64,000 nucleotides of DNA from Kribbella pratensis (GCF_004366075.1 NZ_SODU01000001.1:1398488-1462487); one strand, 5' to 3'. Positions 41,901 to 49,829 are shown, counted from the first letter of the stretch. Notes: generated from the sequence alone by a model not told the origin. Numbers and translations: made by a program.

Positions 41901-42039
41901 GTCCACCAACAACCTGCAGCCCACCGTCCACACCGCCAACGCCCCACAACCCCTGACCCGCAACCAAGCTCATGCCCATGACGCCGACTACTGGTGGCAC
42001 GAACCCGAATGGCTCCACCGAGCCTGCTGCGAAAGCTAG
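38911..42039 (+). CDS. Secreted TolB-like beta-propeller plus amidohydrolase protein
   Basis: The 1042-residue protein begins with a Tat-type signal (SRRRALQLGGGAAAVGAVQLP). Residues of about 50-590 are WD40/PD40 propeller repeats of the form SPDGKWLAF, SPDGRSIVFQSYRDG and APDGQRIAYQD. From about residue 600 an amidohydrolase domain follows, with VMPGLIDAHNHWHLRG (metal His pair), a later SGTDTPLDN and PAKWLNLEDKLGVVKPGAQADL. This arrangement occurs in predicted secreted peptidases/amidohydrolases; the substrate is unknown. GTG 38911 is the best start near the Arg-Arg motif. Three copies of a TTGTCNACAA palindrome lie inside the gene. Confidence 0.85.
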   Translation: MTENPGSWSISRRRALQLGGGAAAVGAVQLPALPTEAAGVSTGRQAVLSEGTNLMASVSPDGKWLAFDLVTAIWVTPAAGGTSRRLTDDLQDATRPRWSPDGRSIVFQSYRDGNFHLWSIRPDGSGLRQLTSGRYDHREPHFTPDGRSIVFSSDRGGFGDGGNTAGSYGIHRLDLATGAIVALTDTTSEEAEPTVSADGRKIAFTVDTSSIVELDLASGVRTTIVNNQTGITLFGPSYSPAGQLAYVRLSGPACDLIVDNQQVTNGQDVFAVPPSWASTDLFYTADGTVHRYNVDAGGEHSVVPFAATVPVTSRRPRPKAPDLESTGKRAVQGIASPTASPDGKWLAFRALNALWLASIDGRTPPRKVVADGYFNSDPDFSPDGKKLLYASDRDGTADLWLHDLATGTDTKLSGLPGAQTAPRFAPDGQRIAYQDQDGIAWVLDLASGEVRQLTPTLFQPGRVSWSRDGKTLVLAAVKPFSKRFREGTSQLLYVDVASTALEYVEPMPFRSLATRGDDGPVFSPDGKQLAFVVESLLYVVPVDARGRFTGEPRAVTNEVTDSPVWLNNHTLAYLNNGRLRTTTGETIKLDLQYRRATVNQHVTIHAGALWDGRATTLRRDVDLIVDNQRIAAVRPHSGRADIDASALTVMPGLIDAHNHWHLRGRAWGARQGNLWLAYGITSTRSPGDPAYQMQETREALVSGSLRGPRYFATGEAIDGSRVYYNFMRPTLSLRQLGLELDRVEGLAYDLVKTYVRLPIEYQRRAIAYVHQLGLQLSSHYLYPAEHLGMDGMEHTGATNRLGYSHTVSRLGRAYADVVTLFTRAGLSVTPTLFNSTMAHVDDPSLLTDRRTTTLYPSWEYNALITEVNTAKGPAGVTTRELLRGNVDMVLRIHRGGGLVISGTDTPLDNMAVSLHANLRSMVAGGFTPYEALTTATRNPAKWLNLEDKLGVVKPGAQADLSFVSGDPLADIRAAAAVQQVMIAGNHHTVDDLLAPYASTNNLQPTVHTANAPQPLTRNQAHAHDADYWWHEPEWLHRACCES
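39579..39594. promoter_or_regulatory. Intragenic palindrome, imperfect copy
   Basis: GATTGTCAACAATCAG differs by one base from the two perfect copies at 39676 and 40777 in the same gene. It uses the rare codons ATT and AAT in a GC-rich frame. Confidence 0.5.
39676..39693. promoter_or_regulatory. Intragenic perfect 18-bp palindrome, copy 1
   Basis: CTGATTGTCGACAATCAG is a perfect palindrome inside the amidohydrolase gene. Identity with the copy at 40777 extends to 22 bp. Its core resembles sites of FadR-subfamily GntR regulators (TTGT...ACAA). It encodes Leu-Ile-Val-Asp-Asn-Gln. Confidence 0.6.
40777..40794. promoter_or_regulatory. Intragenic perfect 18-bp palindrome, copy 2
   Basis: This is a second exact copy of CTGATTGTCGACAATCAG, 1101 bp downstream of the first and in the same reading frame (1101 is divisible by 3), again encoding Leu-Ile-Val-Asp-Asn-Gln just before the amidohydrolase metal motif. 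Confidence 0.6.
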
Positions 42040-42063
42040 AAGAGCATGCAGTAGTTGTGCAGG

Positions 42064-42150
42064 TCGACAGTACGTATACGTCCACTGTCCGGCGATCCGG
42101 CAGACCGCACGGCGTGCGGTGACGGGTATGAGACATATACGTACTGTCGA
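42064..42150. repeat. Long-range 15-bp inverted repeat between convergent genes
   Basis: TCGACAGTACGTATA (42064-42078) and TATACGTACTGTCGA (42136-42150) are perfect inverted repeats separated by 57 bp. They enclose a second, tight hairpin at 42104-42120. The arms are AT-richer than the surroundings. The segment separates the amidohydrolase gene from the convergent oxidoreductase gene and could be a cruciform-type terminator, a recombination remnant or a protein-binding site. Confidence 0.75.
42104..42120. terminator. Hairpin between convergent genes
   Basis: ACCGCAC (42104-42110), GGC loop, GTGCGGT (42114-42120): a perfect 7-bp stem with a 3-nt loop, 65 bp after the amidohydrolase stop and 70 bp from the oxidoreductase stop. 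No T-tract is present. It probably ends transcription from both sides. Confidence 0.5.
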
Positions 42151-42189
42151 GCTGCCGCTTCCTGTGAACCGCGTCCCTGCGAATGCCGC

Positions 42190-43311
42190 TCAGAAGGTTG
42201 TTGTGAGGTCCTGGGTTTGGCCGGTTGCTGCCGCGCGGTACGCGGACTCGATGATGTCGATGACGTGGCGCGCGTGTTCGGCGGTGACGATCGAGGGCTT
42301 GCCGTCGCGGACCCAGTCGACGAGCTGCATCACGTCCTCGTACACGTGCTGCTCCTCGATCTTCCGGTGTACGCCGGTCACGTGCGGAAGGAGCGCCTGG
42401 TTTCCGGGCCCGCGGGGCGACTGTTCGGACGGGTTGCGGTTGGGGAAGTCGAACGGTTCGCCGTTGAGCAGAAGCCCGTCGATCGTTCCCGCCGTACCGT
42501 AATAGGCGCCGCCGAACCCTCCCCGCATCCCGCCCGCGGCGGTGCCGGTCGCAACGCAGAACAGGTTGTCGCCGAAGTCGATCAGGATGACAGTGTTGTC
42601 GTCGGCATCAGTCTGTACGTCGACGCCTCCGCTCGTGCGGACAGGGACGCGTACGCCGGACATTGCCGTGACCCGCCGCGCCGGGCCGAGGATCCCGGTC
42701 ACGGAATGCAGCGCGTAGACCGTCATGTCGTACAGCGGTCCGCCGCCGGGTTTGCGGAAGTACCACGACGGATCGATGTTCGTGAGTACGTCGTTCCCGC
42801 CGCGCACGGACTCGTCCTCGTGGTAGGTGCCGAACGCCGCACCGCAGCTCACCCACGACAGCGTCCCGATCGCGCCCTCGGCGATCAGCTCCCGCGTCCG
42901 CACATGATGCGGCCGCAGCATCTCCCCCGGTGACGCGACGATGCGCAGATCGTTCTCCGCCGCGAGCTCGATCAACTCGGTCGCCTCCGCGACGGTCAGC
43001 GTCATCGTCTTGTTGAAGTGCACGTGCTTGCCGGCCTGCAACGCGAGCTTGCCCTGCTCGTAGTGCAACCCGATCGGAGAAGCGATCGTCACCGCATCGA
43101 CGTCGCCGCGCGCCAGCAACTCTTCGTACTGGACGAACGCCCGATCGACCCCGAACTTCTCGGCCGCCGCTTCCGCCCGCCCCGGCACCGGGTCACACAC
43201 CGCTGCCAACGACACCCGGCCGGCCAGATCCGGCTGCCCCAGGTGTGGAAGGAGCCCGCGAACCGAGATACTCCCCGCGCCGACAACACCGATCCGCACA
43301 GAATCCGCCAT
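42190..43311 (-). CDS. Gfo/Idh/MocA family oxidoreductase
   Basis: The 373-residue NAD(P)-dependent sugar or inositol dehydrogenase-like protein has an N-terminal Rossmann domain (VRIGVVGAGSISVRGLLPHL) and DAVTIASPIGLHYEQGKLALQAGKHVHFNKTMTLTVAEATEL. The last segment replaces the usual EKP by NKT, so the catalytic Lys is kept. The C-terminal alpha/beta domain includes GGGPLYDMTVYALHSVTGILG. The substrate is unknown. TAGCAT lies seven bases before ATG 43311, indicating a leaderless transcript. It is convergent with the amidohydrolase gene. Confidence 0.88.
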   Translation of the reverse strand: MADSVRIGVVGAGSISVRGLLPHLGQPDLAGRVSLAAVCDPVPGRAEAAAEKFGVDRAFVQYEELLARGDVDAVTIASPIGLHYEQGKLALQAGKHVHFNKTMTLTVAEATELIELAAENDLRIVASPGEMLRPHHVRTRELIAEGAIGTLSWVSCGAAFGTYHEDESVRGGNDVLTNIDPSWYFRKPGGGPLYDMTVYALHSVTGILGPARRVTAMSGVRVPVRTSGGVDVQTDADDNTVILIDFGDNLFCVATGTAAGGMRGGFGGAYYGTAGTIDGLLLNGEPFDFPNRNPSEQSPRGPGNQALLPHVTGVHRKIEEQHVYEDVMQLVDWVRDGKPSIVTAEHARHVIDIIESAYRAAATGQTQDLTTTF

Positions 43312-43364
43312 ACCGGCAATGCTATTGGCGTTCACCGAGCCCTGCGGCCGTGCGCGTTTCTGCT

Positions 43365-44345
43365 TCAGATGCCGAGCTCGTCGTTGAGGACCTTGATGAT
43401 CGGCCAGGCGCCGTCGGACCAGTTCGAGATGACGGTGTAGGTGATCGCTGACGAGCGCTTGTGCAGGCTGGCGAACGACACGCCTGCGTCGTACCCCTCC
43501 AGCCAGACGGCATCGCCTGTCGCGTGGAGGTGGAACCCGAGGCCGTAGCGCCTGGACTCCTCCGGCCAGTCGCTGCGCGGCCGCACCATCTCGGCGACGT
43601 GCTCCGGGGAAACGATCCGTCCGGCGAACAGTGCGTCCCACAAGGCGCTGAGGTCGGCAGCGGTCGAGTAGATGCCGCCGTCTCCGTTGCCGAGCACGGG
43701 GAGATGGAACACGTTCGTTCGCAGGCCGTCGACCGACAGGTAGCCGAGGGCGGCGCGGCCTGGGAGTTCGTCGGAGCGTAGGAACTCCGTGTCGACCATG
43801 CCCGCCGGCTCGCAGACCAGCGTACGAACCAGCTGGTGGAAGTCGATGCTGCTCGCCCGTTCGGCCAGCAGGGCGAGGACGACGTAGCCGCCGTTGTTGT
43901 ACACGAACCGCTCGCCGGCCGGGAACACGGTCTTGTGCCCGCCCAGCACTGGCAGGAACTGTTCGGTCGTCGCAAGCTCGTGAACCGACACCGGCATCAC
44001 GTAGTCGGTGATGTCGCCGTCTTCAGGGAAGTAGTCGCCGATCCCGGACCGGTGCGCCAGCAGGTGCTCGATCGTCACGTCATCGGCGATCAGCGGCAGG
44101 TCCTTGCCGAGCAGCGAACGAGCGGTGGTCTTGAGCTCGAACGTCCCACGCTCAATCAGGCTCATCACCGCGAGCGCCGTGAGACTCTTCGTTCCACTCG
44201 CCGTCGCGAACTGGGTCTCGACCGTATTGACGATCCCATGCGCCCGATCGGCGTACCCATAAGCCGTGCAGACCTCAGTCACACCCGCCCGATCGACACG
44301 AACCACCCCTGAGAACCCGGTGCGCTCAACCGCCCTCTCCAACAC
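43365..44345 (-). CDS. Serine hydrolase (class C beta-lactamase / PBP4-like family)
   Basis: The 326-residue protein without an obvious signal peptide has the catalytic SxxK motif in FATASGTKSLTALAVMSLIERG (SGTK). The YxN-type motif lies in FVYNNGGYVVLALL, and GIGDYFPEDGDITDY surrounds the active-site region. It resembles cytosolic beta-lactamase-related hydrolases and esterases rather than true beta-lactamases. The GTG start is preceded by TAGCTT with seven bases between (leaderless). It lies 53 bp upstream of the Gfo/Idh/MocA gene on the same strand. Confidence 0.87.
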   Translation of the reverse strand: MLERAVERTGFSGVVRVDRAGVTEVCTAYGYADRAHGIVNTVETQFATASGTKSLTALAVMSLIERGTFELKTTARSLLGKDLPLIADDVTIEHLLAHRSGIGDYFPEDGDITDYVMPVSVHELATTEQFLPVLGGHKTVFPAGERFVYNNGGYVVLALLAERASSIDFHQLVRTLVCEPAGMVDTEFLRSDELPGRAALGYLSVDGLRTNVFHLPVLGNGDGGIYSTAADLSALWDALFAGRIVSPEHVAEMVRPRSDWPEESRRYGLGFHLHATGDAVWLEGYDAGVSFASLHKRSSAITYTVISNWSDGAWPIIKVLNDELGI

Positions 44346-44362
44346 GATGCTGAAGCTACCAG

Positions 44363-45121
44363 CTACGTGTTGTGATGGGCGATGACTCGGGTGAGGCCGA
44401 GGGTTCGGCCAGCGTCGGCGTGGAGCATTTGGGCTTCCTCACGTCCCGGCGTACCGCTGTCGCGATCGCATGCTTCGTTCCACTGCAGCCAGTCCCGCCA
44501 CCCGTCGGGGAGGCGATCGGCGACCTCGACGGTGACCAGGCCGGTCTTCTCCCAGTGCCGGCGCCACCAGACTGGGCTGTGCCAGGCGCAGAAGTCCCAC
44601 TGCCAGTACAGCGCGAGGTGTGGCGGCGGAAGCATCTCGTACTCCTCGGCAAGACCGGGCTGGATGATGCCGATCCGACCACCAGGTTTCACGAAGCGCG
44701 AGTAGTAGCCGAGGTAGAGGTCGTCGGTGCCGAAGTAGTGGTAGGCGCCGATGCTGACGAGCGCATCGAAGAACCCCTCGGCGAACGGCAACGCGTGAGC
44801 CTCGGCATGCACCGGATGCACCCGCCCCTCGAGCCCCGCCTCAGCCACCCGCCGCAGGTTCTCATCGGGCTGCACCCACAGGTCGGCAGCCCAAACCTCA
44901 ACCCCGAACTCCTTGGCGAGAAAGATCGAACTCAGCGCAGTGCCACACCCCATGTCCAGCACCCGCATCCCAGCCTCAAGCGACATGAGCTCGGTGAGAG
45001 CCTCCGCCTGCCACACCGGGTTCGGCCCCATCGCCCCATCAACCATCCACCGCCCCGGGTACGCCGCAGCCCGCGGATACCGCTCATTCCTCAGCAGCAC
45101 GTCAAGCTCAGCATCATCCAC
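44363..45121 (-). CDS. Class I SAM-dependent methyltransferase
   Basis: This 252-residue methyltransferase has motif I in MRVLDMGCGTALSSIFLAKEFG, the acidic loop VWAADLWV, then HALPFAEGFFDALVSIGAYHYFG and FVKPGGRIGIIQPG. The substrate is unknown; the aromatic-rich ALYWQWDFCAWHSPVWWRRHW suggests a hydrophobic target. The start is uncertain: GTG 45121 gives the N-terminus VDDAELDVLLRNERYPRAAAYP, which looks conserved, while a start at 45217 would run into the repeat region. It lies 17 bp upstream of the serine hydrolase gene. Confidence 0.8.
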   Translation of the reverse strand: MDDAELDVLLRNERYPRAAAYPGRWMVDGAMGPNPVWQAEALTELMSLEAGMRVLDMGCGTALSSIFLAKEFGVEVWAADLWVQPDENLRRVAEAGLEGRVHPVHAEAHALPFAEGFFDALVSIGAYHYFGTDDLYLGYYSRFVKPGGRIGIIQPGLAEEYEMLPPPHLALYWQWDFCAWHSPVWWRRHWEKTGLVTVEVADRLPDGWRDWLQWNEACDRDSGTPGREEAQMLHADAGRTLGLTRVIAHHNT

Positions 45122-45217
45122 GCCACCGCACTCTGCGCGACCACCTGGGCCCAGGCAACCGGTTATTGGGCCCTGCTGTCCGATGTGTGCGTGGAGATCA
45201 GCCCGAGCCGAGGTCAT

Positions 45218-45300
45218 GGGACAGGCAATGGTGGGTCGGCACCTGCTATTGCCTGTCCCCAGTCACCGCCGCCTGTACCCAGTCACCGCTGCCTATCCCC
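45218..45300. repeat. Hairpin plus 20-bp tandem repeat (GGTGACTGGGNACAGGC family)
   Basis: GGGACAGGCAAT (45218-45229) and ATTGCCTGTCCC (45248-45259) form a perfect 12-bp stem with an 18-nt loop. The right arm begins a tandem array: on the minus strand GGTGACTGGGGACAGGCAAT (45248-45267) and GGTGACTGGGTACAGGCGGC (45268-45287), then a partial unit to 45300. A related copy lies in opposite orientation at 38639-38658. It is a small repeat family not explained by any gene. Confidence 0.75.
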
Positions 45301-45653
45301 ACTCCCGACCGCCGCCCCGCCAACCGTCGCCCAGCCCGGTCGCTGCGCCCCTGCGGCGACCAAACGACGGGTTAACCCCGGCTCTTCTGACGCGCTTCTC
45401 GGACCGCGGTTGTGCAGAACGCCTACGAGGTGATGCGCCGGCGCAACCGACCGGGTATCTACGCGGAACGACTGTCTTGTCCGGGGATCAGGCCGAGTCG
45501 TGGCGTTTGGTTGGCACCGGGAACCGCGAGTCGTGGATCGAGGCTGCGATTGGCCACCGAATCCCACGACTCGAGGATCGGGGGTGGCTGCGGTAGGGCG
45601 GTGGAGGGGCGCCGGAGCAACCCAACCACCCACACATCCGTCACAAGCGCCAG
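45301..45653. other. Gene-poor segment
   Basis: No credible gene is seen. The stretch contains GAGTCGTGG and its inverse CCACGACTC about 37 bp apart near 45527-45580, with a third copy near 45495. Open frames crossing it have no recognisable protein features and look like decayed or noncoding DNA. Confidence 0.5.
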
Positions 45654-46295
45654 CTATTCGCTGACAGTGAGGTCCAGCGGCGCCAACAGCATGCTCCCGG
45701 TCTCAGTCTGCAGTACGACGACCAACGTCCACTGGCCCGGCGGGACGGCGTATCCCAGCTCAGGAACCATCGAAGCCGTCCCGATCAGGACAGGGACCGG
45801 ACGAGTCTGCTGAGGTGCGATCTCGAAGCCCACCCGTGCCAGGGTGTGCGGGCCGGCGAAGCGGCCGACCACGGCGCCAGAGCTGTTGGTCACTGCGGAG
45901 GACAACTCGCCATTGGTGATCAACAACTCCGTGCGCTCGGTGCGATTCGTGATCAGCAGGTCCCGGTGCGCGTGTCGTCCACTTCGGACCGTCAACGGAG
46001 CGAGCGGTTCGACGCCGAACCCAGCGCCTTCAGCTGGCTCGCCGTGGACCTGGAGCAGGTGCGCATTCCCCAACAGTTCTCGGCCCGGAAACCTCATCAT
46101 CCCAACATGCAGATCGAGCAGGTCGCCGTACCTCGCGTGGAAGTCGGCAGCGATGTCGGTCGCCCACGCGGCCAGCCCAATCCGAATCCGCTTCTCCGAC
46201 CGCTCGCTGTCGGGGTCAGGCAGGAACATGAACGCGTCCGGCGATTCCTCGAGCAACCGCCGCAACTCCGCCCGCAAGCTGTCCCAGCCACCCAC
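45654..46295 (-). CDS. Hypothetical protein
   Basis: I do not recognise this 213-residue protein. The N-terminal half is mostly helical (WDSLRAELRRLLEESPDAFMFLPDPDSERSEKRIRIGLAAWATDIAADFHARYGDLLDLHVG). The C-terminal half looks beta-rich and Ig-like (RDLLITNRTERTELLITNGELSSAVTNSSGAVVG; QWTLVVVLQTETGSMLLAPLDLTV). The GTG start is preceded by TATGGT with six bases between, a leaderless signature that supports a real gene. There is no signal peptide. Confidence 0.65.
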   Translation of the reverse strand: MGGWDSLRAELRRLLEESPDAFMFLPDPDSERSEKRIRIGLAAWATDIAADFHARYGDLLDLHVGMMRFPGRELLGNAHLLQVHGEPAEGAGFGVEPLAPLTVRSGRHAHRDLLITNRTERTELLITNGELSSAVTNSSGAVVGRFAGPHTLARVGFEIAPQQTRPVPVLIGTASMVPELGYAVPPGQWTLVVVLQTETGSMLLAPLDLTVSE

Positions 46296-46473
46296 AACCC
46301 GACCATAACGCCTTCACCTACAGCCAAAAGACGCCGCAGCCGTGGCACGCACAATGTCAGCCATGCTCCCGCTCTCCAGGGTGGCGATCGAGCTCGACGA
46401 CGAGGAACCCGCGTCGTGCGCCGCACCACCACCCTGCCGGTCCGCAACATCAAGGCCGACCGACCACGTCACG

Positions 46474-46933
46474 TCACGTCTCGTCGCAATAGACCTCGAC
46501 CGCCGTCGGTAGCGCCGACTCCAGGACAGGCCATTCCGGACGCTGGTTCACCGAGGCGACCCAGTCCGGTAACTGTTTCCCGTCGCCGGGGAACCACCAC
46601 TCCGAGTGTGATCCCAGCACCTCGAGCCGAGGCGTCGGCAGGTACTGGAGATCGCAGTGGAACTGCAGATACTCGTCGGAGTCAGGCAACCCCGAACTGC
46701 CTGGTCAGATCGAAGTGAAAGCGGGGCTCGCCGGAGAAGTCATAGATCCCGAACTGGTACAGGAGACCATCGGAGTCTGGCTCCCTCGGCACATCGAACT
46801 CGACTCTGCTGAACGAGCCGAACACCGACCACGCGCTCGCCGCGGACAACGACCCCACCGTCAGGCCCGCCTGATGCACAAGGGTGCGAAACACCTCGGG
46901 AGAACCCCACGGACTCGGCTGCCGACCACGCAT
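46474..46933 (-). pseudogene. Hypothetical protein gene broken by a frameshift in a G tract
   Basis: Two overlapping minus-strand frames join into one protein. The upstream frame ends FHFDLTRQFGVA-stop at 46682. The downstream frame reads GLPDSDEYLQFHCDLQYLPTPRLEV and ends at 46474 with EVYCDET. Removing one G from the GGGG run at about 46691-46694 gives a continuous FHFDLTRQFGLPDSDEYLQF. The start is unclear; ATG 46933 is one option. The protein family is not recognised. The frameshift may be real or a homopolymer sequencing error. Confidence 0.6.
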
Positions 46934-47326
46934 CAAACGACCCCAATCCCATGCACCAGTTGAGCAACCTACGGCAACGGGCCGACCACGGCGGCCTCTC
47001 AGTTTCCTAGACGAGGTGTCAACTATCAACTGGCACGTAATCGTCAACCATGCGTTCCCCAATACTTTGGTCTGGGCCGGCGCGATCGACAGGTTGCGTC
47101 GCCGCCGAGCTGACCGGTGATTGCCAGGCGGTCTGCGGCCCGCCGATCCCGGCGACTTCAACGCTCAGCTGCAGGGGTGGTTGCTGAAGGCAACGCCGGA
47201 TGACCGTCGGGGCGGCAGCGCCGCGTGCATTAGGCTGCGACATCGAGCGCGCCCCGCGATCGCTGTGCTCAGTCGCAACCCGCTCACCGGAGGGACTCGA
47301 GGATCCCGCGGACCACGAGGAGCTCA

Positions 47327-47440
47327 ATGACGACGAACGTGATCAGTGAAAGCCCGTTCGCTGACGATGTGCGCGCCGTGGCTGCGCACTACGGCGTGAC
47401 GGAGAGAACGTGGTGCCGGCTCCGACTCAGGGCGAGGTGA
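47327..47440 (+). CDS. Short ORF, possibly a truncated gene
   Basis: The ATG is preceded by AGGAG four bases upstream and opens a 37-residue frame starting MTTNVISESPFADDVRAVAAHYG and ending LRLRAR. The next frame continues open after the stop (QGEVNLTVFLGGCYRFACSRALDAW), so it could be the front of a frameshifted gene. No function is suggested. Confidence 0.25.
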   Translation: MTTNVISESPFADDVRAVAAHYGVTERTWCRLRLRAR

Positions 47441-47685
47441 ACCTGACGGTCTTCCTCGGCGGTTGTTATCGGTTCGCTTGTAGCCGAGCGCTGGATGCGT
47501 GGGCGGGAAAGTAGCAGTCGCCAGCGGCACGGGTCAGTTGGGTGCGGGCTTTGGTTGGTAGTCGCCCGCGAGCGGTAGCGAGCAGATCGCCGGCGGCAGC
47601 CGGCAGTTGGGAGTACGGCGCTAAGCCGGGGGCGGTGGGAGCGCGCGGAGTGGGTGCGCTGAGGAGCGGAGCGACGAAGTTAGCG

Positions 47686-47702
47686 CCCGCGTAGCACGCG
47701 GG
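47686..47702. terminator. Hairpin downstream of prs
   Basis: CCCGCGT (47686-47692), AGC loop, ACGCGGG (47696-47702): a perfect 7-bp stem with a 3-nt loop, about 90 bp past the prs stop on the minus strand. No T-tract follows. A role as terminator of the DAHP synthase/aldolase/prs transcript is plausible. Confidence 0.45.
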
Positions 47703-47791
47703 GGTTAGACCACATTCCTACTCATCACAGCCGTCTGCTCCAACCACATTCCCACCATCACAACCGCATCCCTCACAAGCTCCCCGGCGTA

Positions 47792-48769
47792 CTAGAAGGG
47801 GAGTTTGGGTTGGGGTGGGGCGTGGGTGGGGTCTACGCCGTCGAAGAGGCTGCTGACGGATTCGCCGTCGTGGATTCGTTTGATGGCTTCGGCGAAGAGG
47901 CCGGCTACTGAGGTGACTTGTAGGTCGGGGAAGCCGGTGGGGCGGGGGACGGTGTCGGTGCTGATGACTTCGGTGATGGAGGGGTGGGAGCGGAGGCGCT
48001 CGACCGCGGGGCCGGCGAACAGGCCGTGGGTGCAGGCTACGGCGGCCGACGTGCAGCCGCGGTCCTTGAGGCGGTCCAGGAGTTCGATGATGGAGCCGCC
48101 GGTGGCGATCTCGTCGTCGAGGACGATCGCGCGTTTGCCGGCGACGTCGCCGACGATGGTGTCGATGACCACGCGGTCGTCGGCGAGCCGCTGCTTGCTG
48201 CCGGCCGCGACCGGGAGCCCGAGCAGGCGGGCGAACTGCGTTGCGGTCTTCGCGTTGCCGAGGTCGGGGCTGACCACGACGGTGTCGGACAGGTCGCGCC
48301 CGCGGAAGTGGTCGGCGAGGATGCCGATCGCGGTCAGGTGGTCGACCGGGACCGAGAAGAAGCCGTGGACCTGGGGAGCGTGCAGGGACATCGTCAGGAC
48401 GCGGTTGGCGCCGGCCGTGGTCAGCATGTCGGCGACGAGCCGGCCGCCGATCGAGATCCGGGAGGCGTCCTTCTTGTCGGACCGTGCGTATGCGTAGTGC
48501 GGGATGACGGCGGTGATCTGCTGCGCCGACGCGCCGCGGGCGGCGTCGATCATCAGCAGTAGCTCCATCAGATGGTCCTGCGTCGGCGGTACGAGCGGTT
48601 GCACGATGTACACGTCTCGTTGCCGGCAGTTCGCCTGCAGTTGGACCTGCAGGCAATCGTTGCTGAAACGATGGATCTCGACCGGAGACAACGGTACGCC
48701 GAGATCTTTACAGATCTGCTCCGCCAACTCGGTGTGGGCACTTCCGCTGAACACGACGATCTCTCGCAC
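47792..48769 (-). CDS. Ribose-phosphate pyrophosphokinase (Prs paralogue)
   Basis: The enzyme makes PRPP from ribose 5-phosphate and ATP. The 325-residue product shows the Prs pattern: VVFSGSAHTELAEQICKDLGVPLSPVEIHRFSNDCLQVQL, VIPHYAYARSDKKDASRISIGGRLVADML and VVVSPDLGNAKTATQFARLLGLP. The PRPP-binding loop reads VLDDEIATGGSI where canonical Prs has VDDMIDTGGT, and YARSDKK replaces YARQDRK, so this is a divergent paralogue, perhaps not the main housekeeping enzyme. GTG 48769 has GGGGAGA upstream. It follows the aldolase gene by 37 bp. Confidence 0.85.
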   Translation of the reverse strand: MREIVVFSGSAHTELAEQICKDLGVPLSPVEIHRFSNDCLQVQLQANCRQRDVYIVQPLVPPTQDHLMELLLMIDAARGASAQQITAVIPHYAYARSDKKDASRISIGGRLVADMLTTAGANRVLTMSLHAPQVHGFFSVPVDHLTAIGILADHFRGRDLSDTVVVSPDLGNAKTATQFARLLGLPVAAGSKQRLADDRVVIDTIVGDVAGKRAIVLDDEIATGGSIIELLDRLKDRGCTSAAVACTHGLFAGPAVERLRSHPSITEVISTDTVPRPTGFPDLQVTSVAGLFAEAIKRIHDGESVSSLFDGVDPTHAPPQPKLPF

Positions 48770-48806
48770 GGCTCTCCCCGAACGCTGCGACCCCGACAGC
48801 TGAACC

Positions 48807-49829
48807 CTAACCGATCAGCCGCGCGAGAATTTCCGCGGCCGTACGGCAATCGGCTGCCGACGCGTCGAGGTGCGTGACGACCCGCAGCTGCGTCGCCCCG
48901 ACACCACCGATCAGTACGCCGGCGTCGCGAGCGCCGGCCACCACCTCGGCGACCGTGCGACCGGTCGCGGCCAGGTCGGCGACGACGATGTTGGTCTCGA
49001 CCTGGTCGGGCTTCACCGAGCCGGGTGCCGCGTCGGCGAGCACCTCGGCGATCGCGCGGGCGTTCGCGTGGTCCTCGGCGAGGCGCTCGACGTTGTGTTC
49101 GACGGCGTACAGCCCGGCCGCCGCTAGTACGCCGGCCTGCCGCCAGCCGGCGCCGAGACGCTTCCGCCAGATCCGTGCCTCGCGGATCAGCTCCACAGAG
49201 CCCACGAGAACGGAGCCGACCGGCGCGCCGAGGCCCTTGGACAGGCAGACACTCGCCGCGGCCGCTCGCGAGGCAAAAGACGCGACGGGCCGTCCAGTGG
49301 CGACACCAGCGTTCCACAGTCGGGCGCCGTCGAGGTGCAGCGGGATACCGCGCGCATCGAGTTCGTCCGCGAGTACGTCGTACCCGTGCTGGATCGACCC
49401 GCCGCCGAAGTTGTGCGTGTTCTCGACCGAGACGGCCGACGTGACGACGAAGTACGGACCGAGGTCGGGCGCGATCAGCGCGCGGATCTGCTCGAGGTCG
49501 ATCTGCCCGGACGACGCGCTCCACGTACGGGTGGTGACACCGCTCACGGCCGCGTGCGCGCCGAGCTCGGCCCGCGCGATGTGCGCACTCGCCTCACACA
49601 GCACCTCACCGCCGGGCGGCACCAAAGAACGTACGCCGAGGATGTTTGCGAGCGACCCCGTGACGGTGAAGAGACCGGCCTCGTGCCCGAGCAGCCCGGC
49701 GACCCGTTCCTCCAACGCGTTGACGGTCGGGTCCTCGCCGTACACGTCGTCGCCGAGCGGGGCCGACGTCATCGCGGCCAGCATGTCCGCGGACGGGCGG
49801 GTGACGGTGTCCGAGCGGAGGTCGATCAT
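48807..49829 (-). CDS. Low-specificity L-threonine aldolase
   Basis: This PLP enzyme cleaves L-threonine or allo-threonine to glycine and acetaldehyde. The 340-residue product starts [20 protein letters not shown] and contains [32 protein letters not shown] (cofactor Asp) and the PLP lysine in [18 protein letters not shown]. The ATG overlaps the DAHP synthase stop (ATGA), so it is coupled to aromatic amino acid synthesis here; whether the link is functional is unclear. Confidence 0.92.
   Translation of the reverse strand: MIDLRSDTVTRPSADMLAAMTSAPLGDDVYGEDPTVNALEERVAGLLGHEAGLFTVTGSLANILGVRSLVPPGGEVLCEASAHIARAELGAHAAVSGVTTRTWSASSGQIDLEQIRALIAPDLGPYFVVTSAVSVENTHNFGGGSIQHGYDVLADELDARGIPLHLDGARLWNAGVATGRPVASFASRAAAASVCLSKGLGAPVGSVLVGSVELIREARIWRKRLGAGWRQAGVLAAAGLYAVEHNVERLAEDHANARAIAEVLADAAPGSVKPDQVETNIVVADLAATGRTVAEVVAGARDAGVLIGGVGATQLRVVTHLDASAADCRTAAEILARLIG

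Larger units (their letters stand above)
46968..47791. other. Long segment without a confident gene
   Basis: About 820 bp with no recognisable protein. Open frames of 60-100 codons on both strands lack ribosome-binding sites and family features. It contains one short ORF with a good ribosome-binding site (47327-47440) and a hairpin at 47686-47702. Together with the frameshifted gene next to it, this looks like a zone of gene decay. Confidence 0.5.

Noticed and set aside
46363..46512. 49-codon plus-strand ORF beginning MLPLSRVAIELDDEE
   Set aside because: It has no ribosome-binding site, overlaps the frameshifted gene on the other strand and shows no family features.
46968..47791. Possible mobile element or small gene cluster in the gene-poor zone
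   Set aside because: No transposase, integrase, terminal repeats or target duplication were found; only a weak 37-codon ORF and a hairpin stand out.
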